From Nocardia asteroides (GTDB taxonomy: Bacteria; Actinomycetota; Actinomycetes; Mycobacteriales; Mycobacteriaceae): a stretch of 64,000 bases of DNA. Where the stretch lies: contig NZ_CP089214.1 in assembly GCF_021183625.1 (NCBI RefSeq), forward strand, positions 5,766,001 through 5,830,000. Reading direction: 5' to 3'. Below are positions 6,602 through 16,399 of the stretch, in pieces. The position numbers and the translations under genes are program-made. Each line of letters begins with the position of its first letter. The first letter of the stretch is position 1. Under the pieces are notes generated by a model that did not search any database, was not told the DNA's origin, and saw nothing but the letters and a program-made list of their open reading frames with translations.

Positions 6602-8275
6602 GTGGCTGCGCAGTCCAGCCCGCAGACGCTCCGGCCGGCCCAGCCGCCGTCGACGCCGTTGCCCGTCCTGCTGGAAGCCACCGGAGCACGTTCGGCGGAC
6701 CCGACCGCCGATGTCGATCGGGCCACGCCGACGGGGGTGACCGTCACCGGTATCGAGCAGCGCTCGAACGCGGTGCTGGCCGGTGATCTGTTCGCCGCGC
6801 TGCCCGGCGCCCGCGCGCACGGCGCCCGGTTCGCCGCGGACGCGGTGGCGCGCGGCGCAGTCGCGATCTTCACCGACCCGGCGGGCGCCGCCGAACTGGG
6901 CGACCTCGGGGTGCCGGTGCTGGTGCGCGAGGAGCCGCGCGCGGTGCTCGGCGAGCTCTCCGCGCTGATCTACGGCCACCCGTCTCAGCGGCTGACGATC
7001 GTCGGCATCACCGGCACCTCCGGCAAGACCACCACGTCGTACCTGGTCGAGGCGGGGCTGGCCGCGGCCGGGCTCGCCACCGGGCTGATCGGCACCATCG
7101 AGACGCGGATCGGCGGGCGGCGGGTGCCGAGCGCGCTGACCACGCCGGAGGCGCCGCAGCTGCACGCCATGTTCGCGGCCATGGTCGAGCAGGGGGTGGA
7201 TGCCGTGGTGATGGAGGTGTCCAGCCACGCGCTCGCGCTCGGCCGGGTGGACGGGGTGCGCTTCGACGTCGGCGCCTTCACCAACCTCTCCCAGGACCAC
7301 CTGGACTTCCACGCCGACTTCGAGGACTACTTCGCCGCCAAGCGCAGGCTCTTCGAGGTGGGTTCGCCGATCGCGGCGCGGACCGCCGTGGTCTGCGTGG
7401 ACCAGGAGTGGGGTCGGCGCCTCGCCGCCGCCCTGCCGAACCCCGTCACGGTCCGCACCGAGCCCGCATCCCCGGCCGGGGCGGAGGCAGCGAAGCCTGC
7501 CGCCGCTGCCGCGACGGACTCCGCTCGGCCGACCGAAGATCCGGCCGCTGTGGCGGCCGACTGGACTGTCGCCGGTGACGTCACCACGATCGCCGGCGGC
7601 GAGCAGGAGTTCGTCGCCGCGGGGCCGGACGGCCGGATCCCGGTGCGGCTGCGCCTGCCCGGCCGCTACAACGTGGCGAACGGACTGCTCGCCGTCGCGG
7701 TGTGCGCCGCCGCTGGCGTGGACGCGGCACAGGCCGCCGCCGCGCTGGCATCGGTCGACGTCCCCGGCCGCATGCAGAGGGTAACGCGCGGCCAAAACTT
7801 CCTCGCCGTCGTCGACTACGCGCACAAGCCTGCCGCGGTGGAGTCGGTCCTCGCCACGCTGCGCGCCCAGACCTCCGGCCGGGTGGCCGTCGTGGTCGGC
7901 GCCGGTGGCGACCGGGACGCGGGCAAGCGCCCGCTGATGGGCGCGGCCGCCGCGCGCGGCGCCGACCTGACCGTGATCACCGACGACAACCCGCGCAGCG
8001 AGGACCCGGCCACCATCAGGGCCGCGCTGCGCGCGGGCGCGCTCGCCGTGCCGGAGGCCGAGCGCGGCGAGGTGCGCGAGGTCGGCGACCGCGCCGCCGC
8101 CGTCGCCGCCGCGGTGCGCTGGGCGCGCGCGGGCGACGTGGTGCTGATCGCGGGCAAGGGGCACGAGACCGGCCAGGAGATCGCCGGGGTCAAGCACCCC
8201 TTCGACGACCGCGAGGTGCTCGCCGCCGCGCTGGCGGCGATCGGCTCGACGACAGAGGACTCGAGAGTTCCATGA
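6602..8275 (+). CDS. murE: UDP-MurNAc-tripeptide synthetase MurE
   Basis: MurE adds the third residue to UDP-MurNAc-L-Ala-D-Glu in the cytoplasm. The 557-residue protein has the ATP loop GTSGKT (138-143), the Mur ligase central and C-terminal domains, and DNPR (462-465), the motif specifying meso-diaminopimelate. A low-complexity Ala/Pro-rich insertion at about 295-325, inside the central domain, is unusual. The start is GTG 6602 with GAAGGAG 4 nt upstream. The stop overlaps the murF start. Confidence 0.96.
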   Translation: MAAQSSPQTLRPAQPPSTPLPVLLEATGARSADPTADVDRATPTGVTVTGIEQRSNAVLAGDLFAALPGARAHGARFAADAVARGAVAIFTDPAGAAELGDLGVPVLVREEPRAVLGELSALIYGHPSQRLTIVGITGTSGKTTTSYLVEAGLAAAGLATGLIGTIETRIGGRRVPSALTTPEAPQLHAMFAAMVEQGVDAVVMEVSSHALALGRVDGVRFDVGAFTNLSQDHLDFHADFEDYFAAKRRLFEVGSPIAARTAVVCVDQEWGRRLAAALPNPVTVRTEPASPAGAEAAKPAAAAATDSARPTEDPAAVAADWTVAGDVTTIAGGEQEFVAAGPDGRIPVRLRLPGRYNVANGLLAVAVCAAAGVDAAQAAAALASVDVPGRMQRVTRGQNFLAVVDYAHKPAAVESVLATLRAQTSGRVAVVVGAGGDRDAGKRPLMGAAAARGADLTVITDDNPRSEDPATIRAALRAGALAVPEAERGEVREVGDRAAAVAAAVRWARAGDVVLIAGKGHETGQEIAGVKHPFDDREVLAAALAAIGSTTEDSRVP

Positions 8276-9792
8276 TCGTGATGACACTGCGGGAGATCGC
8301 GGAGATCGTCGGCGGCACGCTGCACGACGTCCCCGACCCCGAGGCGGCGGTGACCGGCGGCGTCGAGTTCGACTCGCGCAGGATCGGCACCGGCGATCTC
8401 TTCCTCGCCCTCCCCGGCGCCAGGTCGGACGGCCACGACTTCGCGGCGGGCGCCGTCGCGGACGGCGCGGTCGCGGTGCTCGCGGCCCGCCCGGTCGGCG
8501 TTCCCGCCGTCGTGGTCGAGCCGCGGCCGGGTCAGGTCTCCGCGGGCGCGATGGTGGTCGAGCACGACACCGACGGCTCCGGCGCCGCGGTGCTGGCCGC
8601 GCTCGGCGCCCTGGCCAGGGCCGTCGTGCAGCGGCTCAGCGCGGCGGGCTCGCTCACGGTGGTCGGCGTGACCGGCTCCTCCGGCAAGACCTCGACCAAG
8701 GATCTGCTCGCCGCCGTGCTGCGCCCGCTCGGCAGCGTGGTGGCCCCGCCCGGCTCGTTCAACAACGAGCTCGGCCACCCCTGGACGGCGCTGCGCGCCA
8801 CCGCCGACACCCGCTTCCTTGTCCTCGAGCTCTCCGCGCGCGGCCCCGGCCACATCGCCGCGCTGGCCGAGATCGCCCCGCCCGCCATCGGCGTGGTGCT
8901 CAATGTCGGCACCGCGCACCTCGGCGAGTTCGGCAGCCGCGAGGCCATCGCGAAGACCAAGGGCGAGCTGGTGGAGGCGCTGCCCGCCACCGGGCTCGCC
9001 GTGCTGAACGCCGACGACCCGCAGGTCGCCGCCATGGCGGCGCGCACCGCGGCGCGGGTGGTCACCGTCGGGCAGGCGAGCACCGCCGCGATCCGGGCCA
9101 CCGAGGTCAGGCTGGACGAGCACGCGCGCGCCGCCTTCACCCTGCACACCCCCGGCGGGGAGGTGCCGGTGCGGCTGGCCGTGCACGGCGAGCACCAGGT
9201 GGGCAACGCGCTCGCCGCCGCCGCCGTCGCGCTGGAGTGCGGCGCCGACCTGAATACCGTCGCCGCCGCGCTCGGCGGCGCCGCCGCCGCCTCCGCGCGC
9301 CGGATGGACGTGCGGACGACGGCGACCGGCGTCACCGTCGTCAACGACTCCTACAACGCCAACCCCGATTCCGTGCGGGCCGCGCTCAAGGCCCTGGTCA
9401 CCATGGCCAGGACCGACGACCGGCGGCGGCGCAGCTGGGCCGTGCTCGGTGAGATGGGCGAGCTCGGCCCGGAGTCGGTGGTGGAACACGATGCGATCGG
9501 ACGGCTCGCGGTGCGGCTGGATGTGGACCGGCTCGTCGTGGTCGGGACCGGAAGGCCGCCCCGGGCCATGCACCAGGGAGCGGTGATGGAAGGCTCGTGG
9601 GGCGAGGAATCGATCCTCGTACCCGATATCGGTGCGGCGATCGCCCTGCTCGACGCGGAGGTCGAACCGGGTGACGTGGTACTGGTGAAGGCGTCGCAAT
9701 CGGTCGGCCTCTGGGAGGTCGCCGACCATTTGACAGGGGGATCGGCAGTGCCGCCGGACGCACCTGCGGGAAGCACGGAGGCAACCCGATGA
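8272..9792 (+). CDS. murF: UDP-MurNAc-tripeptide:D-Ala-D-Ala ligase MurF
   Basis: MurF attaches D-Ala-D-Ala to complete the muramyl pentapeptide. The 506-residue protein begins MIVMTLREIAEIVGG, has the ATP loop TGSSGKT (about 134-140), and NDSYNANPDS in the C-terminal half, all family hallmarks. The start is ATG 8272, overlapping the murE stop by 4 bp; ATG 8281 is an in-frame alternative. The C-terminus overlaps mraY by 4 bp. Confidence 0.96.
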   Translation: MIVMTLREIAEIVGGTLHDVPDPEAAVTGGVEFDSRRIGTGDLFLALPGARSDGHDFAAGAVADGAVAVLAARPVGVPAVVVEPRPGQVSAGAMVVEHDTDGSGAAVLAALGALARAVVQRLSAAGSLTVVGVTGSSGKTSTKDLLAAVLRPLGSVVAPPGSFNNELGHPWTALRATADTRFLVLELSARGPGHIAALAEIAPPAIGVVLNVGTAHLGEFGSREAIAKTKGELVEALPATGLAVLNADDPQVAAMAARTAARVVTVGQASTAAIRATEVRLDEHARAAFTLHTPGGEVPVRLAVHGEHQVGNALAAAAVALECGADLNTVAAALGGAAAASARRMDVRTTATGVTVVNDSYNANPDSVRAALKALVTMARTDDRRRRSWAVLGEMGELGPESVVEHDAIGRLAVRLDVDRLVVVGTGRPPRAMHQGAVMEGSWGEESILVPDIGAAIALLDAEVEPGDVVLVKASQSVGLWEVADHLTGGSAVPPDAPAGSTEATR

Positions 9793-10865
9793 GACAGATC
9801 CTGTTCGCGGCGGCCATCGCGCTGACCGTATCGATCCTGCTCACACCGCTGCTGATCTCGATCTTCGCGAAGCGCGGCTTCGGCCAGGAGATCCGGGTCG
9901 ACGGCCCGGCCAGCCACCAGGCCAAGCGCGGGACGCCGACCATGGGTGGCATCGCCATCGTGATCGGCATCTGGGCCGGATACCTCGGCTCGCACCTGAT
10001 CGGCATCGGCTACGACGCCGAGGGGCCCTCGGCCTCGGCGCTGCTGGTGCTCGGGCTGGCCACCGCGCTCGGCCTGGTCGGCTTCCTGGACGACATGATC
10101 AAGCTGCGCAAGCAGCGCAACCTCGGCCTCACCGCCGCGGGCAAGTACATCGGGCAGATCTCCGCCGCGATCCTCTTCGGCATCCTCGCGTTGCAGTTCA
10201 AGGGCGCGAACGGGCTCACCCCGGCGAGCAGGCACCTCTCCTACGTCCGCGACATCACCACCGTCTCGATGGGCGTCGTGGTGTTCCTGGTGTTCGTCTG
10301 CCTGGTGGTGGTGGCCTGGTCCAACGCGGTCAACCTGACCGACGGGCTGGACGGGCTCGCCGCCGGGTCGATGAGCCTGGTGCTCGGCGGCTACGTGGTG
10401 ATCACCTTCTGGCAGTACTACCACGCCTGCTCGACCAAGCCGGAGACCGGCTGCTACAACGTCCGCGACCCGCTGGACCTGGCCCTGGTCTGTGCCGCGG
10501 GCGGCGCGGCCTGCGTCGGCTTCCTCTGGTGGAACGCGGCGCCCGCCAAGATCTTCATGGGCGACACCGGCTCGCTGGCGCTCGGCGGGCTGATCGCCGG
10601 GCTCTCCGTCGTCACCCGCACCGAGCTGCTCATGATCGTCATCGGCGCGCTCTTCGTCGCCGAGGCCATGTCGGTGATCCTGCAGGTGGTCGTCTTCCGG
10701 ACCACGCGGAACCGGCTGTTCAAGATGGCGCCCTTCCATCACCACTTCGAGTTGAGCAAATGGGCGGAGACCACCGTCATCATCCGGTTCTGGCTGCTCG
10801 CCGCGATGGCCTCGGCCTTCGGGCTCGGGCTGTTCTACAGCGAATACCTCTCCCAGGTCGGCTGA
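9789..10865 (+). CDS. mraY: Phospho-MurNAc-pentapeptide transferase MraY (MurX)
   Basis: MraY transfers phospho-MurNAc-pentapeptide from UDP to a polyprenyl phosphate, forming lipid I at the inner membrane face. The 358-residue protein has about ten membrane segments, and the catalytic motifs NLTDGLDG (182-189), a DD pair in GFLDDMIKL, the GDTGSLALGG loop and the C-terminal HHHFE segment. Length and motif order are normal. It starts with ATG 9789 overlapping murF and ends 5 nt before murD. Confidence 0.97.
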   Translation: MRQILFAAAIALTVSILLTPLLISIFAKRGFGQEIRVDGPASHQAKRGTPTMGGIAIVIGIWAGYLGSHLIGIGYDAEGPSASALLVLGLATALGLVGFLDDMIKLRKQRNLGLTAAGKYIGQISAAILFGILALQFKGANGLTPASRHLSYVRDITTVSMGVVVFLVFVCLVVVAWSNAVNLTDGLDGLAAGSMSLVLGGYVVITFWQYYHACSTKPETGCYNVRDPLDLALVCAAGGAACVGFLWWNAAPAKIFMGDTGSLALGGLIAGLSVVTRTELLMIVIGALFVAEAMSVILQVVVFRTTRNRLFKMAPFHHHFELSKWAETTVIIRFWLLAAMASAFGLGLFYSEYLSQVG

Positions 10866-10870
10866 GCGGA

Positions 10871-12331
10871 ATGGTCGAGCACTCTCCGCGCGCCCTGCGC
10901 TCACCCGGCCCCATGCTGGAATTCCTGCGCGGCCGCGACGTCCTCGTCGCAGGCTGGGGCGTCTCCGGCCGCTCGCTGGTCGAGCCGCTGCGCGACATCG
11001 GCGCGCACCCGGTGGTCACCGACGCGGGCGCGGCCGCGCTCGCCGAGGCGGCCGGACTCGGCCTGGAGGTGGCAACCAGCGTCGAGCTGGAGACCGCCGA
11101 CCTGAGCCGGTACGCCCTGGTGATCACCTCGCCGGGCTGGCGCCCGGACTCGCCGGTGCTGGTCAACGCCGTCACCGCGGGCATCCCCGTCTGGGGCGAC
11201 GTCGAGTTCGCCTGGTGGGTGGACCAGGCCAGGCTGTACGGGCCGGTGCGCAAATGGCTGGTGATCACCGGCACCAACGGCAAGACCACCACGACCAACA
11301 TGACGCACGCCATCCTGCGCGCCGCCGGGATCCCCAGCGTGGCCTGCGGCAATATCGGGCTGCCGATCCTGGACGCGCTGCGCCGCAACCCGGGCCCGCA
11401 GGTGCTCGCCGTCGAGCTCTCCTCGTTCCAGCTGCACTGGGCGCCGTCGGTGCGGCCGGAGGCGGGCGTGGTGCTGAACGTCGCCGAGGACCACCTGGAC
11501 TGGCACGGCGGGCTGGACGCCTACGCAGCCGCCAAGGCCCGCGCGCTGGTCGGGCGGGTCGGGGTGGTCGGGCTGGACGACCCGGTGGCCGCCGCGCTCG
11601 CCCGCAAATCGAAGGCGCGGCGCACCGTCGGCTTCCGGATCGGCGTCCCCGCCGACGGTGAGCTCGGCGTGGTCGACGGCAAGCTGCTGGACCGGGCCTT
11701 CACCAAGGCCGCCATCCTGGCCGAGGTGGGCGACATCAGCCCGCCCGGGCCGTCCGGGGTGGCCGACGCGCTGGCCGCGGCGGCGCTCACCCGCTCGATC
11801 GACGTGGCGCCGCAGTTCGTGCGCGAGGGGCTGGTCGAGCACCGGGTCGGGCCGCATCGGGCCGCGTTCGTCCGGGAGCTGGCCGGGGTCGAGTTCGTCG
11901 ACGACTCCAAGGCCACCAACCCGCACGCCGCGCGGTCGTCGATCCTGGCGCACGCCTCGGTGGTGTGGGTCGCGGGCGGGCAGCTCAAGGGCGCCGCCGT
12001 CGAGGATCTGGTCGAAGAGGTCGCCGAGCGGCTCGTCGGGGCGGTGCTGATCGGGGTGGACGCGCCGGTCATCGCGGCCGCGCTGGCGCGACACGCCCCG
12101 GAAGTCCCCGTGGTCGAGGTGCAGGCGCGAGACGATGCCACCATGAAGGCGGATGCGGTGATGGCCGAGGCGGTGCGGCTGGCCGCCGGGCTCGCCGACT
12201 CGGGCGACGCCGTGCTGCTCGCCCCCGCCGCCGCCTCGCTGGACATGTTCGCCGACTACACGCACCGCGGCCGCAGCTTCGCCGAGGCCGTCAACGCACT
12301 GCAGGAGAGCGATATCGGGCGGCGCTCGTGA
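10871..12331 (+). CDS. murD: UDP-MurNAc-L-alanine:D-glutamate ligase MurD
   Basis: MurD adds D-Glu to UDP-MurNAc-L-Ala. The 486-residue protein shows a Rossmann-like N-terminal domain (VLVAGWGVSGRS), the ATP loop GTNGKTTTT in the middle and DDSKATNPHA in the C-terminal ligase domain. The start is taken as ATG 10871, 5 nt after the mraY stop; ATG 10913 (MLEFLRGR) would remove 14 residues and is possible. The stop overlaps ftsW by 4 bp. Confidence 0.95.
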   Translation: MVEHSPRALRSPGPMLEFLRGRDVLVAGWGVSGRSLVEPLRDIGAHPVVTDAGAAALAEAAGLGLEVATSVELETADLSRYALVITSPGWRPDSPVLVNAVTAGIPVWGDVEFAWWVDQARLYGPVRKWLVITGTNGKTTTTNMTHAILRAAGIPSVACGNIGLPILDALRRNPGPQVLAVELSSFQLHWAPSVRPEAGVVLNVAEDHLDWHGGLDAYAAAKARALVGRVGVVGLDDPVAAALARKSKARRTVGFRIGVPADGELGVVDGKLLDRAFTKAAILAEVGDISPPGPSGVADALAAAALTRSIDVAPQFVREGLVEHRVGPHRAAFVRELAGVEFVDDSKATNPHAARSSILAHASVVWVAGGQLKGAAVEDLVEEVAERLVGAVLIGVDAPVIAAALARHAPEVPVVEVQARDDATMKADAVMAEAVRLAAGLADSGDAVLLAPAAASLDMFADYTHRGRSFAEAVNALQESDIGRRS

Positions 12332-13794
12332 CCACGGCGACCCGGCGGGCGGAGAGCACGGCGACGCGCTTCGGCGCCTGGCTGGCGCGCCCGCTGGCGT
12401 CGTTCCACCTGATCGTCACGATCGCCACCCTGCTCACCGTGCTCGGGCTGGTCATGGTGCTCTCGGCCTCCAGCGTCGAGGCGTACGCCGACGGCGGCTC
12501 GGCCTACTCGCTCTTCGCGCAGCAGGCCATGTTCGCCGGGATCGGGCTCGTCCTGTTCTACCTGGCGCTCCGGATTCCGCTGCGCAGGCTGCGGCAGTGG
12601 TCCTTCCCGGTCTTCGCGCTCTCGGTGCTGGCGCTGCTGCTGGTGCTGCTGCCCGGGATCGGCTCCGAGGTGCAGGGCGCGCGGCGCTGGCTGGTGATCG
12701 GGCCGATCTCCATCCAGCCCTCCGAGGTGATCAAGGTCAGCCTGGTGGTGTGGGGCGCGCACCTGCTCGCCTCGCGCCGCTCCGAGCGCGCCACGCTCAA
12801 GGAGCTGCTGGTCCCGCTGGTCCCGGCCGGGCTGCTGGTCTGCCTGCTCGTCGTGCTGCAGCCCAACCTCTCCACCACCATCGCGCTCGGCATCGTGCTG
12901 ATGGCGCTGCTCTGGTTCGGCGGGCTGCCCGCCCGGCTCTTCGTCACCATCGCCGCCTCCGGCGTGGTGGCGGCGGTCGTGCTCGCGCTCTCGGCCGGCT
13001 ACCGCTCCGACCGCATGCGCGCCTTCTTCAACCCCGGCGACGACCCGCAGGGCATCGGCTACCAGGCCCGCCAGGCCATGTACTCGCTGGCCGACGGCGG
13101 CATCTGGGGGCGCGGGCTCGGCCAGAGCCGGGCCAAGTGGAGCTACCTGCCGAACTCGCACAACGACTTCATCTTCGCCATCATCGGCGAGGAGCTCGGC
13201 TTCCTCGGCTGCATGCTGGTCCTCGGGCTCTTCGCGCTCTTCGTCTACACCGGGCTGCGGATCGCGACCCGCTCGGCCGACCCCTTCCTCAAGATCCTGA
13301 TCGCCACCGCGACCACCTGGATCACCAGCCAGGCGCTGATCAACATCGGCTACGTGGTCGGGCTGCTCCCGGTCACCGGGTTGCAGCTGCCGCTGGTCTC
13401 CGCGGGCGGGTCGTCGCTGGCCATCACGCTGTTCATGTTCGGCATCATCGCCAATGCCGCCAGGCACGAACCCGAGGCCGTCTCCGCGCTGAACGCCGGG
13501 CAGGACGGCCGGGTGAGCAGGCTGCTCCGGCTGCCGAAGCCCGAGGTGTACTCGCCGGTGCGGGCCGAGCAGGCGCGGGCCCGGTCGGTGAACCGCCGCG
13601 GCCCCGGCCGTCCGCCCAACGGCCGCGGCGGCGCCGAGGGCGGCCGCAAGGGCCGCGGCAGGCCCGCCGACCTTCCGGAGCCGCCGCGCAGGCGCTCCGG
13701 GGAATCCCGTGGCACCGGGTCGCTCCGCGCGACCAGGGCCTGGGAGCCGAGCTATCCCATGCCCCATGCGAGAGAACGAGGTAGATCCAGGTGA
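12328..13794 (+). CDS. ftsW: Septal peptidoglycan polymerase FtsW
   Basis: This is a SEDS-family glycosyltransferase that polymerises lipid II at the septum with FtsI. The 488-residue protein has about ten membrane helices. It shows IQPSEVIKV after the fourth helix, GIGYQARQAMYSLADGG with GLGQS in the large extracytoplasmic loop, and LPLVSAGGSS near the end, all SEDS signatures. About 95 residues of basic, Pro/Arg/Gly-rich cytoplasmic tail follow the last helix, long for the family and common in actinobacteria. GTG 12328 overlaps the murD stop; the gene end overlaps murG. Confidence 0.96.
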   Translation: MTTATRRAESTATRFGAWLARPLASFHLIVTIATLLTVLGLVMVLSASSVEAYADGGSAYSLFAQQAMFAGIGLVLFYLALRIPLRRLRQWSFPVFALSVLALLLVLLPGIGSEVQGARRWLVIGPISIQPSEVIKVSLVVWGAHLLASRRSERATLKELLVPLVPAGLLVCLLVVLQPNLSTTIALGIVLMALLWFGGLPARLFVTIAASGVVAAVVLALSAGYRSDRMRAFFNPGDDPQGIGYQARQAMYSLADGGIWGRGLGQSRAKWSYLPNSHNDFIFAIIGEELGFLGCMLVLGLFALFVYTGLRIATRSADPFLKILIATATTWITSQALINIGYVVGLLPVTGLQLPLVSAGGSSLAITLFMFGIIANAARHEPEAVSALNAGQDGRVSRLLRLPKPEVYSPVRAEQARARSVNRRGPGRPPNGRGGAEGGRKGRGRPADLPEPPRRRSGESRGTGSLRATRAWEPSYPMPHARERGRSR

Positions 13795-14906
13795 GTGACG
13801 TGCGACCCGCGCGGCGATCCGGGCTTTCGGTGATCGTGGCGGGAGGTGGCACCGCCGGCCACATCGAGCCGGCACTCGCGGTCGCCGACGCGCTGCGCAG
13901 GCAGGACGAGACCGTGCGGATCACCGCACTCGGCACCGAGCGCGGCCTGGAGACCAGGCTGGTGCCGGAGCGCGGCTACCGGCTCGAGCTCATCCCGCCG
14001 GTGCCGCTGCCGCGCAAGCCGACCGCCGACCTGCTCCGGCTGCCCGGCCGGGTGCGCGCGTCGGTGGCCCGCACCCGCGCGGTGATCGACGAGGTCGGCG
14101 CGGATGTGATCGTCGGGTTCGGCGGCTACGTCGCGCTCCCCGCCTACCTGGCGGCCGGGCGCGGGGTGCTCGGCAGGCGCCGGGTGGTGCCGGTGGTGGT
14201 GCACGAGGCCAACGCCAAGGCGGGTATCGCCAACAAGATCGGCGCGCGCCTGGCGACCCGGGTGCTGGCGGCGGTGCCCGGCTCCGGGCTCGACGCCGAG
14301 GTGCTCGGCATCCCGGTGCGCACCTCGATCACCTCGCTGGACCGCGCCGCGCTGCGCGCCGAGGCGCGGGCGCACTTCGGGCTGCCCGCGGACGGGCCGG
14401 TGCTGCTGGTCTTCGGCGGGTCGCAGGGCGCGCGGACGCTGAACGAGGGCGTCTCCGGCGCGGCCGCGCAGCTCGCCGCCGCCGGCATCGCGGTGCTGCA
14501 CGCGCACGGCCCGAAGAACACCGTGGACGTGTCCGAGCCCGGGTATGTGGCCGTGCCGTACCTGAGCCGGATGGACCTCGCCTACGCCGCCGCCGACGCG
14601 GTGGTCTGCCGCTCCGGCGCCATGACGGTGGCCGAGGTCTCCGCGGTCGGGCTGCCCGCCTTCTACGTGCCGCTGCCGCACGGCAACGGGGAGCAGGAGC
14701 TCAACGCGCGCCCCGTCGTCGCCGCCGGTGGTGGCAGAATTGTCCCCGATTCGGAGTTGACGCCGAAGTACGTGATCGACGAGGTGATTCCGCTGCTCCA
14801 GGACCCCGCACGCCTGACCGGGATGGGCCGCGCCGCGGCCGGCGCCGGACATCGCGACGCCGCCGACGAGGTCGCGCGCATCGTCCGCGAGGTGGCGGCC
14901 CGATGA
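13791..14906 (+). CDS. murG: Lipid II synthase MurG
   Basis: MurG transfers GlcNAc from UDP-GlcNAc to lipid I at the inner membrane face. The 371-residue protein is a GT-B fold glycosyltransferase with GGGTAGHIEPALA near the N-terminus, GFGGYVALP, GGSQGARTLN at the start of the second domain and the UDP-GlcNAc site CRSGAMTVAE followed by PHGNGEQELNA. The usual GH-x-x-P-A element reads GHIEPA. The start is GTG 13791, overlapping ftsW; the end overlaps murC. Confidence 0.97.
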   Translation: MSDVRPARRSGLSVIVAGGGTAGHIEPALAVADALRRQDETVRITALGTERGLETRLVPERGYRLELIPPVPLPRKPTADLLRLPGRVRASVARTRAVIDEVGADVIVGFGGYVALPAYLAAGRGVLGRRRVVPVVVHEANAKAGIANKIGARLATRVLAAVPGSGLDAEVLGIPVRTSITSLDRAALRAEARAHFGLPADGPVLLVFGGSQGARTLNEGVSGAAAQLAAAGIAVLHAHGPKNTVDVSEPGYVAVPYLSRMDLAYAAADAVVCRSGAMTVAEVSAVGLPAFYVPLPHGNGEQELNARPVVAAGGGRIVPDSELTPKYVIDEVIPLLQDPARLTGMGRAAAGAGHRDAADEVARIVREVAAR

Positions 14907-16399
14907 CCGAGCCGGAAGCCGCGCGCTCCGCGCTACCCGCGGAACTCGAGCGGGTGCACATGGTCGGCATCGGCGGTGCCGGGATGTCCGGCATCGCGCG
15001 CATCCTGCTCGCCCGCGGCGGCGCCGTCTCCGGCTCGGACGCCAAGGAGAGCCGCGGCGTGCTCGCGCTCCGGGCGCGCGGCGCCGAGGTGCGGATCGGG
15101 CACGACGCGAACGCGCTCGACCTGCTGCCCGGCGGCCCGACCGCCGTCGTCACCACCTTCGCCGCCATCCCCAAGACCAACCCCGAGCTGGTCGAGGCGC
15201 GCCGCCGCGAGATCCCGGTGCTGCTGCGCCCCGCCGTGCTCGCCGCGCTCATGCGCGGGCACCGCACGCTGCTGGTCTCCGGCACGCACGGCAAGACCTC
15301 GACCACCTCCATGCTCATCGTGGCGCTGCAGCACTGCGGCTTCGACCCGTCCTTCGCGGTCGGCGGCGAGCTGAACGAGGCGGGTACCAACGCGCACCAC
15401 GGCACCGGCGGCATCTTCGTCGCCGAGGCGGACGAGAGCGACGGCTCGCTGCTGCAGTACGACCCGGACGTCGCGGTGGTCACCAACGTGGAATCCGACC
15501 ACCTCGACTTCTTCGGCACCCCGGAGGCCTACACCCAGGTCTTCGACGACTTCGCCGACCGCCTCGCCCCCGGCGGGCTGCTCGTGGTCTGCCTGGACGA
15601 CCCCGGCTCGCGCGCGCTGGCCGAGCGGGTCGCCCCCCGGCTGGCCGAGCGCGGCATCGCGGTGCTCGGCTACGGCTCCGGCGAGCTCGCCGACGCCCCG
15701 ATCCCGGTCGGGGCCAGACTGCAGAGCTGGGAGCCGCGCGACGTCGGCGGGCTCGCCCAGTTCCAGCTGGACGACGAGCCGACGCCGCGCGCGCTGCGGC
15801 TCGCGGTGCCAGGTAGGCACATGGCGGCCAACGCGCTGGCCGCGCTGCTGGCGGGCCGGGCGGCAGGCGCCGACGTGGACGAGCTGATCCAGGGGCTGGA
15901 GGGGTTCGGCGGGGTGCACCGTCGGTTCCAGTTCGCCGGCAGGGAGAACGGCGTCCGGGTCTTCGACGACTACGCGCACCACCCGACCGAGGTGCGCGCC
16001 GTGCTCGGCGCCGCCGCCGAGCTGGTGCGGCAGGAGGCCGCCGACGGCGCGCGGGCGCGGCCGGGCCGGGTGATCGTGGTCTTCCAGCCGCACCTCTACA
16101 GCCGCACCGCCGCCTTCGCCGCCGAGTTCGGCACCGCGCTCAGCCTGGCCGACGAGGTGGTCGTGCTCGACGTGTACGGGGCTCGGGAGGAGCCGCTGCC
16201 GGGGGTGAACGGCGCGCTGGTGGCGCAGTCGGTCACCGTCCCGGTGCACTACCAGCCGGACATGTCCCGGGTCGGCAGGCAGGTGGCCGCGCTGGCGCTG
16301 CCCGGCGACGTGGTGATCACCATGGGCGCGGGCGACGTCACCATGCTCGGCGGGCAGATCCTCGACGGGCTGCGGGCGCGCCCGCACGCCGGACGGTGA
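14903..16399 (+). CDS. murC: UDP-MurNAc:L-alanine ligase MurC
   Basis: MurC catalyses the first amino acid addition to UDP-MurNAc. The 498-residue protein shows an N-terminal nucleotide-sugar domain (VHMVGIGGAGMSGIA), the ATP loop SGTHGKTSTTS, EADESDGS, and DDYAHHPTEVRA in the C-terminal domain. It starts with ATG 14903 overlapping the murG stop and ends overlapping ftsQ by 4 bp. No ddl gene lies next to it, as in mycobacteria. Confidence 0.97.
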   Translation: MTEPEAARSALPAELERVHMVGIGGAGMSGIARILLARGGAVSGSDAKESRGVLALRARGAEVRIGHDANALDLLPGGPTAVVTTFAAIPKTNPELVEARRREIPVLLRPAVLAALMRGHRTLLVSGTHGKTSTTSMLIVALQHCGFDPSFAVGGELNEAGTNAHHGTGGIFVAEADESDGSLLQYDPDVAVVTNVESDHLDFFGTPEAYTQVFDDFADRLAPGGLLVVCLDDPGSRALAERVAPRLAERGIAVLGYGSGELADAPIPVGARLQSWEPRDVGGLAQFQLDDEPTPRALRLAVPGRHMAANALAALLAGRAAGADVDELIQGLEGFGGVHRRFQFAGRENGVRVFDDYAHHPTEVRAVLGAAAELVRQEAADGARARPGRVIVVFQPHLYSRTAAFAAEFGTALSLADEVVVLDVYGAREEPLPGVNGALVAQSVTVPVHYQPDMSRVGRQVAALALPGDVVITMGAGDVTMLGGQILDGLRARPHAGR